DNA from: Nocardiopsis xinjiangensis YIM 90004
GTDB taxonomy: Bacteria; Actinomycetota; Actinomycetes; Streptosporangiales; Streptosporangiaceae
Direction: 5' to 3'
Assembly: GCF_000341145.1 (NCBI RefSeq)
Contig: NZ_ANBE01000043.1
Coordinates: 46,446 to 101,110, forward strand
DNA length: 54,665 nt
Within the stretch, counting starts at the first letter, position 1. Every line of letters begins with the position of its first letter. A program made the translations under genes and the position numbers. The notes below the pieces were generated by a model. The model ran no database searches. It saw only the letters and a program-made list of their open reading frames with translations, and was not told where the DNA came from. Shown here piece after piece: positions 45,432 to 52,672 of the stretch.

Positions 45432-46858
45432 ACACCTCCGCCGACGGAAGGGATGCCATGTCCTCACCCGAACCCCGCCTGCTCGTGGTCGACGCGGTCG
45501 GGCTCACGCCCCGGCTCCTGCGGTACGCGCCCCGGCTGCGCGCCCTGGCCGAACGGGGGTGGCAAGCGCCGTTGGACACGGTGCTGCCCGCCGTGACCTG
45601 CACCGTGCAGTCGACCTTCCTCACCGGCCGTACCCCCGCCGGGCACGGCGCCGTCGCCAACGGGTGGTACTTCCGCGACCTGGGCGAGGTGCACCTGTGG
45701 CGCCAGCACAACCGGCTCGTGCAGGGCGAGAAGGTGTGGGAGACCGCGCGCCGCCACCGCCCGGGGCTGAAGGTGGCCAACGTGTGCTGGTGGTACGCGA
45801 TGGGCGCCACCACCGACTGGACCGTCACGCCGCGGCCGATCTACCACGCGGACGGGCGCAAGTCCCCCGACTGCTACACCCGCCCGCCCGAACTGCACGA
45901 CGAGCTCACCGGGGAACTGGAGCCCTTCCCGCTGTTCAACTACTGGGGGCCGACCGCCTCGCTGGCCTCCTCCGAATGGATCGTCGCGGCCACCCGCAGG
46001 CTCATGCCCCGGGCCGACCTGACGCTGTGTTACCTCCCGCACCTGGACTACGACCTGCAACGCCACGGCCCGGACTCACCGCAGGCCCGGCGGGCCGCAC
46101 GGGACTTGGACTCCGCGTTGGCGCCGCTGCTGGACGACGCCGAGGCCGCCGGGGTCCGGGTCGTGGTGCTCAGCGAGTACGGCATCACCCCGGCCACGAC
46201 CCCGGTCGACGTCAACCGGGTGCTGCGCCGGGCCGGATTGTTGGAGGTCTACACCCAGGACGGCATGGAGTACTTGGATCCGTGGGCCTCGCGCGCCTTC
46301 GCCGTGGCCGACCACCAGTGCGCCCACGTGTACGTGCGCGAGGAGGCGGACGTGCCCGCGGTCGCCGGGCTCCTGGACCGGGTCGAGGGCGTGGACCTGG
46401 TTCTGGACGAGAAGGGGCAGGCCGAGCAGGGTCTGGACCACGAGCGTTCCGGTGAGCTGGTGCTGGTGGCCGAGCCGGGCGCGTGGTTCACCTACTACTA
46501 CTGGCTCGACGACACACGCGCCCCCGACTTCGCCCGCGGGGTCGACATCCACCGCAAGCCCGGGTTCGACCCGGCCGAACTCTTCCTCGACCCGAAGGAC
46601 CCCCTGGTCAAGGCCCGGGCCGCCGCGAACCTGGCCCGCAAGAAGGCCGGGCTGCGCTACGCCATGAACGTCGTCCCGCTGGACCCGGCGCCGGTGCGGG
46701 GCACGCACGGGCGCCGCACCGAGGACCCCGACGACGGTCCCCTCCTGATCTGCACCGAACCCGGGTCCGCCCGGGACCGCGTCGCCGCCACCGAGGTGCG
46801 CGACCTCCTGCTCGGCCTCGTCGGGGTGCCGGACCCGGCGAGGCCGACCCCCACCTGA
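45428..46858 (+). CDS. eboF: Alkaline phosphatase superfamily / nucleotide pyrophosphatase-like protein (EboF)
   Basis: 476-residue metallo-phosphodiesterase. The first metal Asp is in LVVDAVGLTP (Asp22), the probable nucleophile is Thr57 in PAVTCTVQSTFLTGRTPAGHG without its end, and YLPHLDYDLQRHG, VLSEYGITP and ADHQCAHVYV supply further metal ligands. Such enzymes cleave phosphodiester or pyrophosphate bonds, which could release a product from a prenyl or nucleotide carrier. No signal peptide. The GTG at 45428 keeps the GTGA coupling seen through the cluster; an ATG ten codons later with GGAAGGG upstream is an alternative. Confidence 0.85.
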   Translation: MNTSADGRDAMSSPEPRLLVVDAVGLTPRLLRYAPRLRALAERGWQAPLDTVLPAVTCTVQSTFLTGRTPAGHGAVANGWYFRDLGEVHLWRQHNRLVQGEKVWETARRHRPGLKVANVCWWYAMGATTDWTVTPRPIYHADGRKSPDCYTRPPELHDELTGELEPFPLFNYWGPTASLASSEWIVAATRRLMPRADLTLCYLPHLDYDLQRHGPDSPQARRAARDLDSALAPLLDDAEAAGVRVVVLSEYGITPATTPVDVNRVLRRAGLLEVYTQDGMEYLDPWASRAFAVADHQCAHVYVREEADVPAVAGLLDRVEGVDLVLDEKGQAEQGLDHERSGELVLVAEPGAWFTYYYWLDDTRAPDFARGVDIHRKPGFDPAELFLDPKDPLVKARAAANLARKKAGLRYAMNVVPLDPAPVRGTHGRRTEDPDDGPLLICTEPGSARDRVAATEVRDLLLGLVGVPDPARPTPT

Positions 46859-46903
46859 GCCGGCACCGGCCGCCCCGAACCCCCATCGAATCCGGAGGTC
46901 ACG

Positions 46904-47908
46904 ATGACCCGACCTGTCACCCTGTTCACCGGCCAGTGGGCCGACCTACCGTTCGAGGAGGTGTGCTCGCTGGCCTCCGCGTGGGGCTACGACGGGCTGG
47001 AGATCGCCTGTTGGGGCGACCACCTCGACGTCACGCGGGCGGCCGAGGAGGAGGCCTACGTCCGCGACCGGCTCGACATCCTCGAAAAGCACGGCCTGGG
47101 CGTGTGGGCGATCTCCAACCACCTGCTGGGCCAGGCGGTGTGCGACGACCCGATCGACCACCGCCACCAGGACATCCTGCCCTCCCGCGTGTGGGGCGAC
47201 GGCGACCCCGAGGGTGTGCGCCGGCGCGCCGCCGAGGAGATGCGCACGACGGCGCGGGCGGCCGCGAAACTGGGCGTGGACACCGTCGTCGGCTTCTCCG
47301 GGTCGGCCAACTGGAAGTACGTGGCGATGTTCCCGCCGGTGAGCCCCGACGTGATCGAGGCGGGCTACCGGGACTTCGCCGACCGTTGGAACCCGATCCT
47401 GGACGTGTTCGAGGAGGTGGGGGTGCGGTTCGCCCTGGAGGTGCACCCCTCCGAGATCGCCTACGACTACTGGTCGACGCAGTTGGCGCTGGAGGCGGTC
47501 GGCCACCGCCCCTCGTTCGGGCTCAACTGGGACCCCAGCCACATGGTGTGGCAGGACGTGGACCCGGTCGGGTTCCTGTACGACTTCCGGGACCGCATCT
47601 ACCACGTGGACTGCAAGGACGCCCGCAAACGGGTCGGCAACGGCCGCAACGGGCGCCTGGGCTCGCACCTGCCGTGGGGCGATCCCCGCCGGGGATGGGA
47701 CTTCGTCTCGACCGGGCGCGGGGACGTGCCGTGGGAGGCGTGCTTCCGGGTGCTGAACTCGATCGGCTACGAGGGGCCGATCTCGGTGGAGTGGGAGGAC
47801 GCCGGGATGGACCGGCTGACGGGGGCGGCCGAGGCCGTGCAGTTCGTGCGCGCCAACGCCTTCGACCCGCCCGAGAGCTCCTTCGACGCCGCCTTCTCCT
47901 CCGACTGA
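46904..47908 (+). CDS. Sugar phosphate isomerase/epimerase (YcjR/IolE-like)
   Basis: 334-residue xylose-isomerase-type barrel. It has [33 protein letters not shown] with a metal Glu, [12 protein letters not shown] with Asp/His, [11 protein letters not shown] and the terminal [10 protein letters not shown] with the last Glu. This branch often travels with Gfo/Idh dehydrogenases and ThuA/DUF1080 proteins, and includes 3-keto-glycoside epimerases such as YcjR. ATG at 46904 with GGAGG six bases upstream and 45 bases after eboF. It is the last gene of the 20-kb plus-strand locus and ends at a hairpin. Confidence 0.85.
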   Translation: MTRPVTLFTGQWADLPFEEVCSLASAWGYDGLEIACWGDHLDVTRAAEEEAYVRDRLDILEKHGLGVWAISNHLLGQAVCDDPIDHRHQDILPSRVWGDGDPEGVRRRAAEEMRTTARAAAKLGVDTVVGFSGSANWKYVAMFPPVSPDVIEAGYRDFADRWNPILDVFEEVGVRFALEVHPSEIAYDYWSTQLALEAVGHRPSFGLNWDPSHMVWQDVDPVGFLYDFRDRIYHVDCKDARKRVGNGRNGRLGSHLPWGDPRRGWDFVSTGRGDVPWEACFRVLNSIGYEGPISVEWEDAGMDRLTGAAEAVQFVRANAFDPPESSFDAAFSSD

Positions 47909-47914
47909 GCCGGT

Positions 47915-47942
47915 GGGCCGCCGGGGACCGCCCCGGCGGCCC
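47915..47942 (+). terminator. Terminator closing the sugar/Ebo locus
   Basis: A perfect 12-bp stem GGGCCGCCGGGG with ACCG loop begins seven bases after the last isomerase stop. It can serve both strands, as the convergent small gene ends at 47951. Confidence 0.8.
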
Positions 47943-47950
47943 CCGCGCCC

Positions 47951-48187
47951 TCAGATCATGGGTGCTATGACCACGCGGTACTGCTGACCGTCCGGGGCGA
48001 CCACGTCCTGGCGGAAGTCGTTGATCCGGTTGACGGAACTCTGCACGTCCTCGGAGAACGTGTCGGCTCCCGCGCCGGGCAGATGTCCGCGCATAGCACG
48101 GACCGCTTCCTCCACGGAGAGCGCGCTCTCGCGCCGGACCGGGATGATGCGCGGGCCCTCCACGCGGCTGATGGCGATCCGGAACAT
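47951..48187 (-). CDS. Small hypothetical protein (78 residues)
   Basis: A compact soluble protein, starting MFRIAISRVEGPR and ending VVIAPMI, with mixed helix/strand pattern and no known domain I recognise. ATG at 48187 has GGGAG seven bases upstream; the longer frame reading 75 codons further 5' is arginine- and proline-rich and unlikely coding. It is alone, convergent with the Ebo locus. The 282 bases upstream hold no gene. Confidence 0.6.
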   Translation of the reverse strand: MFRIAISRVEGPRIIPVRRESALSVEEAVRAMRGHLPGAGADTFSEDVQSSVNRINDFRQDVVAPDGQQYRVVIAPMI

Positions 48188-48422
48188 CCCGGTCTCCCTG
48201 CGGTGTTGGGGGTCGTCACCGACATTCTGCCTCACCGGTCCCGGCTCTACGGTCGATGTGGTTCGGACAGCGTGCACGGGCCTCACCCGCCTCCTACCAG
48301 ACGGGCACCACCCGGCAGGGGGCGACGCTCCCCCCATCCGTGGCCAGAAAACGGGCTTCAGACGGCCCCCGTCGGGGATTCGCCGCACGGGTCGCACAAC
48401 GGTCCGGGCCACCTGCTGACCG

Positions 48423-48453
48423 GTGGCCCGGGAGCACCTTCACCCCGGGCCAC
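48423..48453 (-). terminator. Terminator of the RsbW-like gene cluster
   Basis: A 10-bp stem GTGGCCCGGG/CCCGGGCCAC with an 11-base loop, 16 bases past the last gene of the minus-strand group. Confidence 0.65.
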
Positions 48454-48469
48454 AGTTGTTGATCGCTAC

Positions 48470-48805
48470 CTATCGCATGCCGGCCATGGCGCCGCGCCGG
48501 TGCCAGGAACCCTGCGGCTTGGGCCTCGGGCGCAGGCGCACGGCACCGCTCCGCCGCGCCCGGGCCAAATGGGCGAAGGTGGTCTCCGTCGGCCTGCTGC
48601 TCTGCTCCAGCCGCTCGATCTTGACTTCCAGTTCCTGGGCGCTGTCACCGCTCAGCAGCACCATCTGTTTGGTGTGCGCCGCCCAGTACTGTCCGGTCGC
48701 ACTGCCGTGCCACACCGTCCATCCCCGTCGCCGGTACACGGCCTGCAGACGGTCCAGTGGTCGGTCCGGGATCACTCCCGGGTCCTTCCGTGTCGTCGCG
48801 CTCAT
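48470..48805 (-). CDS. Hypothetical protein of an XRE/RsbW-type module (111 residues)
   Basis: 111 residues, soluble. The first 70 residues look globular (RLQAVYRRRGWTVWHG, then QYWAAHTKQMVLLSGDSAQ), ending in a coiled ELEVKIERLEQ and a basic Arg-rich tail. Short proteins of this kind are common beside DUF397/XRE/ATPase gene groups in actinomycetes; the role is unknown. ATG at 48805 overlaps the previous stop (ATGA), so it is co-translated with the next two genes upstream. Confidence 0.65.
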   Translation of the reverse strand: MSATTRKDPGVIPDRPLDRLQAVYRRRGWTVWHGSATGQYWAAHTKQMVLLSGDSAQELEVKIERLEQSSRPTETTFAHLARARRSGAVRLRPRPKPQGSWHRRGAMAGMR

Positions 48806-49029
48806 GCCTGGCCACCCCCCAGGGTCTTCAGCACTTTCCGGAGTTCCTCGGCGCAGCCCCGCTCGATCAGTTCGGGCCGGCCGTCGCCCCCGTTCTCGGT
48901 CCTGGTCGCCACGAAGCTGGGCAGGCCCCGCTCGTTGTGCAGCTCGCAGATCAGGAAGTCGGGAAACTCATCGCGCAGCCGCAGGACGGTCGCGCTGGGC
49001 CTGAGGTGGTAGCCGCCCATGGTGATCAC
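48802..49029 (-). CDS. Hypothetical protein (75 residues)
   Basis: Small soluble protein with MGGYHLRPSATVLRLRDE near its start and FLICELHNERGLPSFVATR in the middle. No domain recognised. The GTG at 49029 is chosen because it overlaps the stop of the ATPase gene (GTGA); an ATG three codons later is also possible. Both ends overlap neighbours by 4 bases, indicating one operon of three genes. Confidence 0.6.
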   Translation of the reverse strand: MITMGGYHLRPSATVLRLRDEFPDFLICELHNERGLPSFVATRTENGGDGRPELIERGCAEELRKVLKTLGGGQA

Positions 49030-49520
49030 CACCCCTTCCTCTGGAGCGGAACCACCGGTGCGACGGGCTGCGGGGCGTCCCAGCGCAGCTCGAAGAACAT
49101 CCCCGGTCCCAGGGTCGATCGACAGCGCCCCCAGCAGTCGGCGAGCGCGTTCACGAGGACCAGGCCGTGGCCGCTCTCGGCCATGGTGTCGGGGGTGACG
49201 GTTCGCAGGACCGGACGCCTGCCGTGGGCGTCGCGGACCTCGACGCGCACACGGCCGTGGAAGAGGTGCGCTCGCACGTAGAAGTCACCGGGAACGGCAG
49301 TCCGGTTCGGGGCGTGCTTGACGTTGTTGCTCGCCAGCTCCGAGAGCAGCAGGAGCGCGGTGTCGGTGGCCTCACCTGGCACTCCCTCCGCACGCAGGAC
49401 GCGGTCGAGCCAGTTCCGCGCTTCCTTGACGCTTTCCGGGCGGCCGATGAACCGGGGAGAGCAGCGGCGCAGCGGCAGTCGCCGACTCGGTCCCGGGACG
49501 GAAACGGTACGTTTGACCAT
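49026..49520 (-). CDS. RsbW-like ATP-binding protein (anti-sigma type HATPase)
   Basis: 164-residue GHKL ATPase. The N-box is LLLLSELASNNVKHA, and the G-box region is MAESGHGLVLVNALADCWG; there is no histidine-kinase phosphoacceptor domain. Such single-domain ATPases are typical of the actinomycete RsbW family, which act as anti-sigma factors or partners of XRE/DUF397 regulators in development. ATG at 49520. It is divergent from the XRE regulator gene across a 213-base gap holding a strong hairpin. Confidence 0.85.
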   Translation of the reverse strand: MVKRTVSVPGPSRRLPLRRCSPRFIGRPESVKEARNWLDRVLRAEGVPGEATDTALLLLSELASNNVKHAPNRTAVPGDFYVRAHLFHGRVRVEVRDAHGRRPVLRTVTPDTMAESGHGLVLVNALADCWGRCRSTLGPGMFFELRWDAPQPVAPVVPLQRKGW

Positions 49521-49555
49521 GAGTCCTCACCTGTCTGTGTCAGGTTGTGGGCTAA

Positions 49556-49591
49556 GGCCCTGTCCAGGTGTGTCCGCACCTGGACAGGGCC
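49556..49591. promoter_or_regulatory. Perfect 15-bp hairpin in the divergent RsbW/XRE gap
   Basis: GGCCCTGTCCAGGTG and its exact complement flank a 6-base loop, followed on the plus strand by GTTTTG. No plus-strand gene ends here, so it is not an ordinary terminator. It would lie in the leader of the minus-strand ATPase transcript or insulate the divergent promoters. Confidence 0.6.
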
Positions 49592-49733
49592 GTTTTGCGT
49601 TCGGACCGATCCAGCGAACCCAATGCATTGCATTAGTTCGTGCATAAGTCGCTGACTCATGTCTACTACACTCTGTTACTGAACACCAGTGGTTCCGTAA
49701 AACTGAGCAACCCACTGCCCAGAGGAGATGCGT

Positions 49734-50603
49734 ATGGCGCAGCGGCGCAAGAAGACTGTTCGTGGACGGCGCCTGTCCATGGAGCTGAAGCGATTGCGTG
49801 AGGCCGCTGGGCTCTCAGGTGACCAGGTCGCTTCGCGTTTGCAGTGGTCACAGTCCAAGGTCAGCCGCGTCGAGACCGGCCGAATCGCTGTGGGCAGCAA
49901 GGACTTGCGTACGCTGCTGGACCTCTACGGACTGCCCGAAGACCAGCAGGACAAGTACTTCGAGCTGGGCAGAGGGGCGAAAGTCAAGGGTTGGTGGGAG
50001 GCTTACGCGGACGCGATCCCGCGTGACTACGTCGACTACATCGAGTTGGAGAGCGCTGCGTCTTCGCTTCTCATCTACTCACCGCAGATCGTCAACGGCA
50101 TCTTGCAAACCGAGGATTACGCACAGTGTTTGGTCCAGTCAGCTCTCTTGATCTCTCCCCCGGGAGAGGTCACACGCCGCGTGAAGGTCCGCATGGAGCG
50201 CCAAGAGCGGCTGGACGCGGATCTGTCCCGGGCTCTGACCATCGTGCTTGACGAGGCTGTCCTTCGACGTCAGGTCGGGGGCCCTGCTGTGATGAGGGCT
50301 CAGCTTCGTCACCTGCTGGTGTGCTCGGAGAAGGAGAATGTCATCCTCAGGGTGCTACCGAACGAGGTGGGAGAGCATCCGGCCACAGCCGGCGAGTTCA
50401 CCATCCTGCAGTTCCCCGACGACTGTGACGCTGACGTGGTCCACGTAGAAGCGATGACCAGTAGCCTCTACATCGAAGAAGAAGCGGAAGTGTTCCGGTA
50501 CGGACTCGCCTTCAACAAGCTCTGTTCGATCGCGCTTGACCCTGAAGCCTCGAATCAGTTCATCAGACGGGTGTTGGAGGAGAACGAGTCAGCGGGGCCA
50601 TGA
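49734..50603 (+). CDS. XRE-family helix-turn-helix regulator with DUF5753 domain
   Basis: 289 residues. The N-terminal HTH (about 12-68, with QVASRLQWSQSKVSRVETGR) is followed by the DUF5753 domain: YIELESAASSLLIYSPQIVNG, ILQTEDYAQCL, and EFTILQFPDD with the closing LCSIALDPEASNQFIRRVL. These regulators pair with DUF397 proteins in large actinomycete families. I use the ATG at 49734: GAGGAG is six bases upstream, while the ATG two codons earlier abuts it. Its base composition is visibly less GC-rich than its neighbours. Confidence 0.9.
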   Translation: MAQRRKKTVRGRRLSMELKRLREAAGLSGDQVASRLQWSQSKVSRVETGRIAVGSKDLRTLLDLYGLPEDQQDKYFELGRGAKVKGWWEAYADAIPRDYVDYIELESAASSLLIYSPQIVNGILQTEDYAQCLVQSALLISPPGEVTRRVKVRMERQERLDADLSRALTIVLDEAVLRRQVGGPAVMRAQLRHLLVCSEKENVILRVLPNEVGEHPATAGEFTILQFPDDCDADVVHVEAMTSSLYIEEEAEVFRYGLAFNKLCSIALDPEASNQFIRRVLEENESAGP

Positions 50604-50616
50604 AAGGAGACGGGGC

Positions 50617-50820
50617 ATGACTGCCTCACAGGCACCTCGTTCGGACTGGCACAAGTCCAGCTACAGCGGCAACGGGCCCTCCTGCGTCGAGGTCGCCGAG
50701 ACCTCTCGCCAGGTCCATGTCCGCGACACCCAGAACCGATCCCTGGGCCACCTCACCTTTCCCAGCTCCGACTGGGGATCCCTCCTCGCTTCCCTCCGCG
50801 AGGGCCACGGGGCGAGCTGA
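50617..50820 (+). CDS. DUF397 domain-containing protein
   Basis: 67 residues with the full family pattern: WHKSSYSGNGPSCVEVAE, VHVRDTQNR and LTFPSSDWGSLL. DUF397 proteins accompany DUF5753 XRE regulators and are thought to modulate them. ATG at 50617 with AAGGAG eight bases upstream and 13 bases after the regulator stop, so the two are co-transcribed. The stop codon abuts the left arm of a long inverted repeat. Confidence 0.92.
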   Translation: MTASQAPRSDWHKSSYSGNGPSCVEVAETSRQVHVRDTQNRSLGHLTFPSSDWGSLLASLREGHGAS

Positions 50821-50896
50821 GGTCTCTCCCCACCACAAGAGACCCAGACGCTCCACCACACAAAGAGTTCAGCCCTCAGTGCAGGTGCACGGTGCA
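50821..50896 (+). repeat. Left arm of a long imperfect inverted repeat
   Basis: About 76 bases, roughly 80 percent identical to the reverse complement of 51295-51370. Identical blocks include CAGACGCTC, TCAGCCCTCAG and GCAGGTGCACGGTGC. It starts directly after the DUF397 stop. Confidence 0.75.
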
Positions 50897-51294
50897 GGTT
50901 CTCCCCTCCCCCACAGGTGACAGGTTTGCTCAGCCACAGCCCTCGCGCGGTGCGTCGCCCCTTGGGCCGAAGGCCCCCTTGCGCGTTCCGCGCGGTGGTC
51001 TCCCGAGCCCTCCTTATGCGGTCTCTGGACGCCCGGAGCCCCTCGACCACTCATGCACGGGGGACGCGTGAGCCCGCGCCTTGTCCTTGAGCTCAACCGG
51101 GGGAAGGCCCCTCCCCGAAGGAGTGGGAGAAGGCAGGCGCAGAGCCGCACGCCAGGGGGGGTGGACCCCGGCCACAGACAAAGCCCGGCCCCAGGAACGG
51201 GGGCACGGGGCCACTGGCGGGGACCACGAACAGGCCCTGAAAAGAAGAGAAGGGGAAGAGCCCGAAGAGAAGAGAGTTCGGAGGCAGGGAGGCC

Positions 51295-51370
51295 TGGCAC
51301 CGTGCACCTGCTCTGAGGGCTGAGCCCCTCACATGGTTGAGCGTCTGTGTTTCTTGTGGCTGGGGAGACC
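51295..51370 (-). repeat. Right arm of the long inverted repeat
   Basis: Read on the minus strand it begins GGTCTCCCC and matches the left arm over about 76 bases with a few short gaps. The arms are about 400 bases apart. Each lies just downstream of a gene that converges on the region. Confidence 0.75.
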
Positions 51371-51383
51371 CAGCACCGTGCAA

Positions 51384-51427
51384 CCGCCCCCAGGGCGGGC
51401 CCCGGCCGGGGCCCGCTCTGGGGGCGG
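51384..51427 (-). terminator. Terminator of the Roadblock gene pair
   Basis: A 20-bp stem with one mismatch (CCGCCCCCAGGGCGGGCCCC and complement) closes a GGCC loop, 22 bases past the end of the Roadblock gene. Confidence 0.85.
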
Positions 51428-51448
51428 CTCGCGTTCCGGGTCGGCCGC

Positions 51449-51820
51449 TCAGATCTCCAGACCCGCCTCGATGGCCTTGAGGCGGTGGCGGGCCAGGGCG
51501 AGGTTGCCGCGGTTGCGGTCCAGCGCCAGGTAGAGGAAGAGGCCCTGGCCCTTTTGGCTGGTGAGGGGCCGGATGACGTGGTACTGGCCCGAGAGGGTGA
51601 TGAGGATGTCCTCGATCGCGTCGTTGAGGCCCAGCTGGTCCATGGTGCGCATCTTGGCGCGCACGACCTCGGTGTTGCCCGCGGCCGCGACCTCGAGGTC
51701 GAGGGTCTTGGTGGAGCTCAGGGTGCCCAGCGCCATGCCGCTGCTGTAGTCGACCACGGCGGCGCCGATGGCCCCCTCGATCTCCATCATGTCCTTGAGG
51801 CCGGTCTCGATGTTGGCCAT
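51449..51820 (-). CDS. Roadblock/LC7 domain protein
   Basis: 123-residue single-domain Roadblock/LC7 fold: IEGAIGAAVVDYSSGMALG, VVRAKMRTMDQLG, DILITLSGQYHVIRPL and LYLALDRNRGNLALARHRL. In actinomycetes such proteins belong to GTPase-regulating (conservon-like) systems, usually with a small Ras-like GTPase, which is absent here. ATG at 51820 has GGAGGAGA upstream. The C-terminal RGNLALARHRL motif recurs in the gene upstream, so the two are probably paralogues. Confidence 0.88.
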   Translation of the reverse strand: MANIETGLKDMMEIEGAIGAAVVDYSSGMALGTLSSTKTLDLEVAAAGNTEVVRAKMRTMDQLGLNDAIEDILITLSGQYHVIRPLTSQKGQGLFLYLALDRNRGNLALARHRLKAIEAGLEI

Positions 51821-51918
51821 GTCGTCTCTCCTCCGAATGGGATGTGTGGTGGTCTCGTTCCGGCGTCGCATCCAACGGCGCAGTCCGAGGAGCGGCCGGG
51901 GCCGGTGGGGCTGTGCGC

Positions 51919-52422
51919 TCACGCGGCGGCCCTCTCTGCCTTCGGCTCCGGGACGGCGAGCGTGCGCAGCCCTGCCAGGACCCGTTCGAGGACGCCACGG
52001 TCCACCCCGGCGGCGACGCGGGGCCGGCGCCGGGGCGTTTCGTCGTGCTCGTCCCGCCGGGGCAGATCGGGAGGTCGTGGCCGGGGCGGCTGCTCGGTGC
52101 GGGCGAGTCCGCGCAGTCGGCGCAGGGCCAGGGCGAGGTTGCCCCGCCGGCGGTCCATACGTACGCGCAGGCACAGGTCGGATCGGTGCAGCGGTGCGAA
52201 CAGCAGGTGGTGGTCGTGGTCGGTGACGACGAGGTCCTCGACCGTGCCGACGTGGCGCAGCGGCCCTTCGGTGACGGCGGCGAGGAGTTCCACGGCGTCG
52301 GCCGTGCGGTCGGCTTCCCCGACGGTGGTCAGGGTGTGCCCCGTGCTCTGCTCAACGAGGCAGACACTGCGCACCCCCGGTGTCCGGAGCAGCTCCCGCA
52401 TCTCCTGGTCGATGGCGAGCAC
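51919..52422 (-). CDS. Roadblock-related protein with basic C-terminal extension
   Basis: 167 residues. The first 105 or so follow the Roadblock pattern: IDQEMRELLRTPGVRSVCL, STGHTLTTVGEAD, VVTDHDHHLLFAPL and MDRRRGNLALALRRLRGL, echoing the next gene. A Pro/Arg-rich linker and a short helix form the rest. GTG at 52422 has GAAGGA five bases upstream. It is first in a two-gene unit with the Roadblock protein (98 bases apart). The region upstream is A/T-rich and probably holds the promoter. Confidence 0.7.
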   Translation of the reverse strand: MLAIDQEMRELLRTPGVRSVCLVEQSTGHTLTTVGEADRTADAVELLAAVTEGPLRHVGTVEDLVVTDHDHHLLFAPLHRSDLCLRVRMDRRRGNLALALRRLRGLARTEQPPRPRPPDLPRRDEHDETPRRRPRVAAGVDRGVLERVLAGLRTLAVPEPKAERAAA

Positions 52423-52441
52423 AGCGGTCCTTCGTGAACTG

Positions 52442-52463
52442 GGGCCGTGCCCGTGCACGGCCC
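52442..52463 (-). promoter_or_regulatory. Leader hairpin before the Roadblock gene pair
   Basis: A perfect 9-bp stem GGGCCGTGC/GCACGGCCC with a 4-base loop lies 20 bases before the GTG start, just upstream of its ribosome-binding site. It could affect translation; no riboswitch class was recognised. Confidence 0.35.
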
Positions 52464-52629
52464 GTGGTCTCGTTTTCCGTTCCTTTCACGGACAAGATCG
52501 AGACTAGGAGGAGAATCGGGCATCCGCAGGCTTTTTCCGAACAAGACTACGTATTTCCAGCTCAGTCCGGACAAAGAAAAATTCCACCGAAAGAAACCCC
52601 CTGCAACGCACCCCTTATACATACAGAAA

Positions 52630-52661
52630 GGGCGATCATCCACCTTCACGGATGATCGCCC
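52630..52661 (-). terminator. Terminator of the carbonic anhydrase gene
   Basis: A perfect 12-bp stem GGGCGATCATCC with an 8-base loop lies 12 bases past the stop and is followed on the minus strand by TTTCTGT. Confidence 0.85.
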
Positions 52662-52672
52662 ACGCGCTACCT

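Larger units (their letters stand above)
50821..51448. other. 628-base region without a convincing gene
   Basis: It contains the inverted-repeat pair, a roughly 400-base purine/pyrimidine-skewed core and a terminator. Open frames on both strands (the longest on the minus strand continuing into the Roadblock gene region) lack a ribosome-binding site, have no recognisable domain and show skewed composition, so I call none. It may be a MITE-like element, a structured RNA or gene debris. Confidence 0.5.

Noticed and set aside
51093..51998. Long minus-strand frame running from the Roadblock gene region through the inverted-repeat core
   Set aside because: Within the Roadblock gene it is out of frame with the real protein, and in the repeat core it is low-complexity Gly/Pro/Arg sequence crossing a strong terminator.
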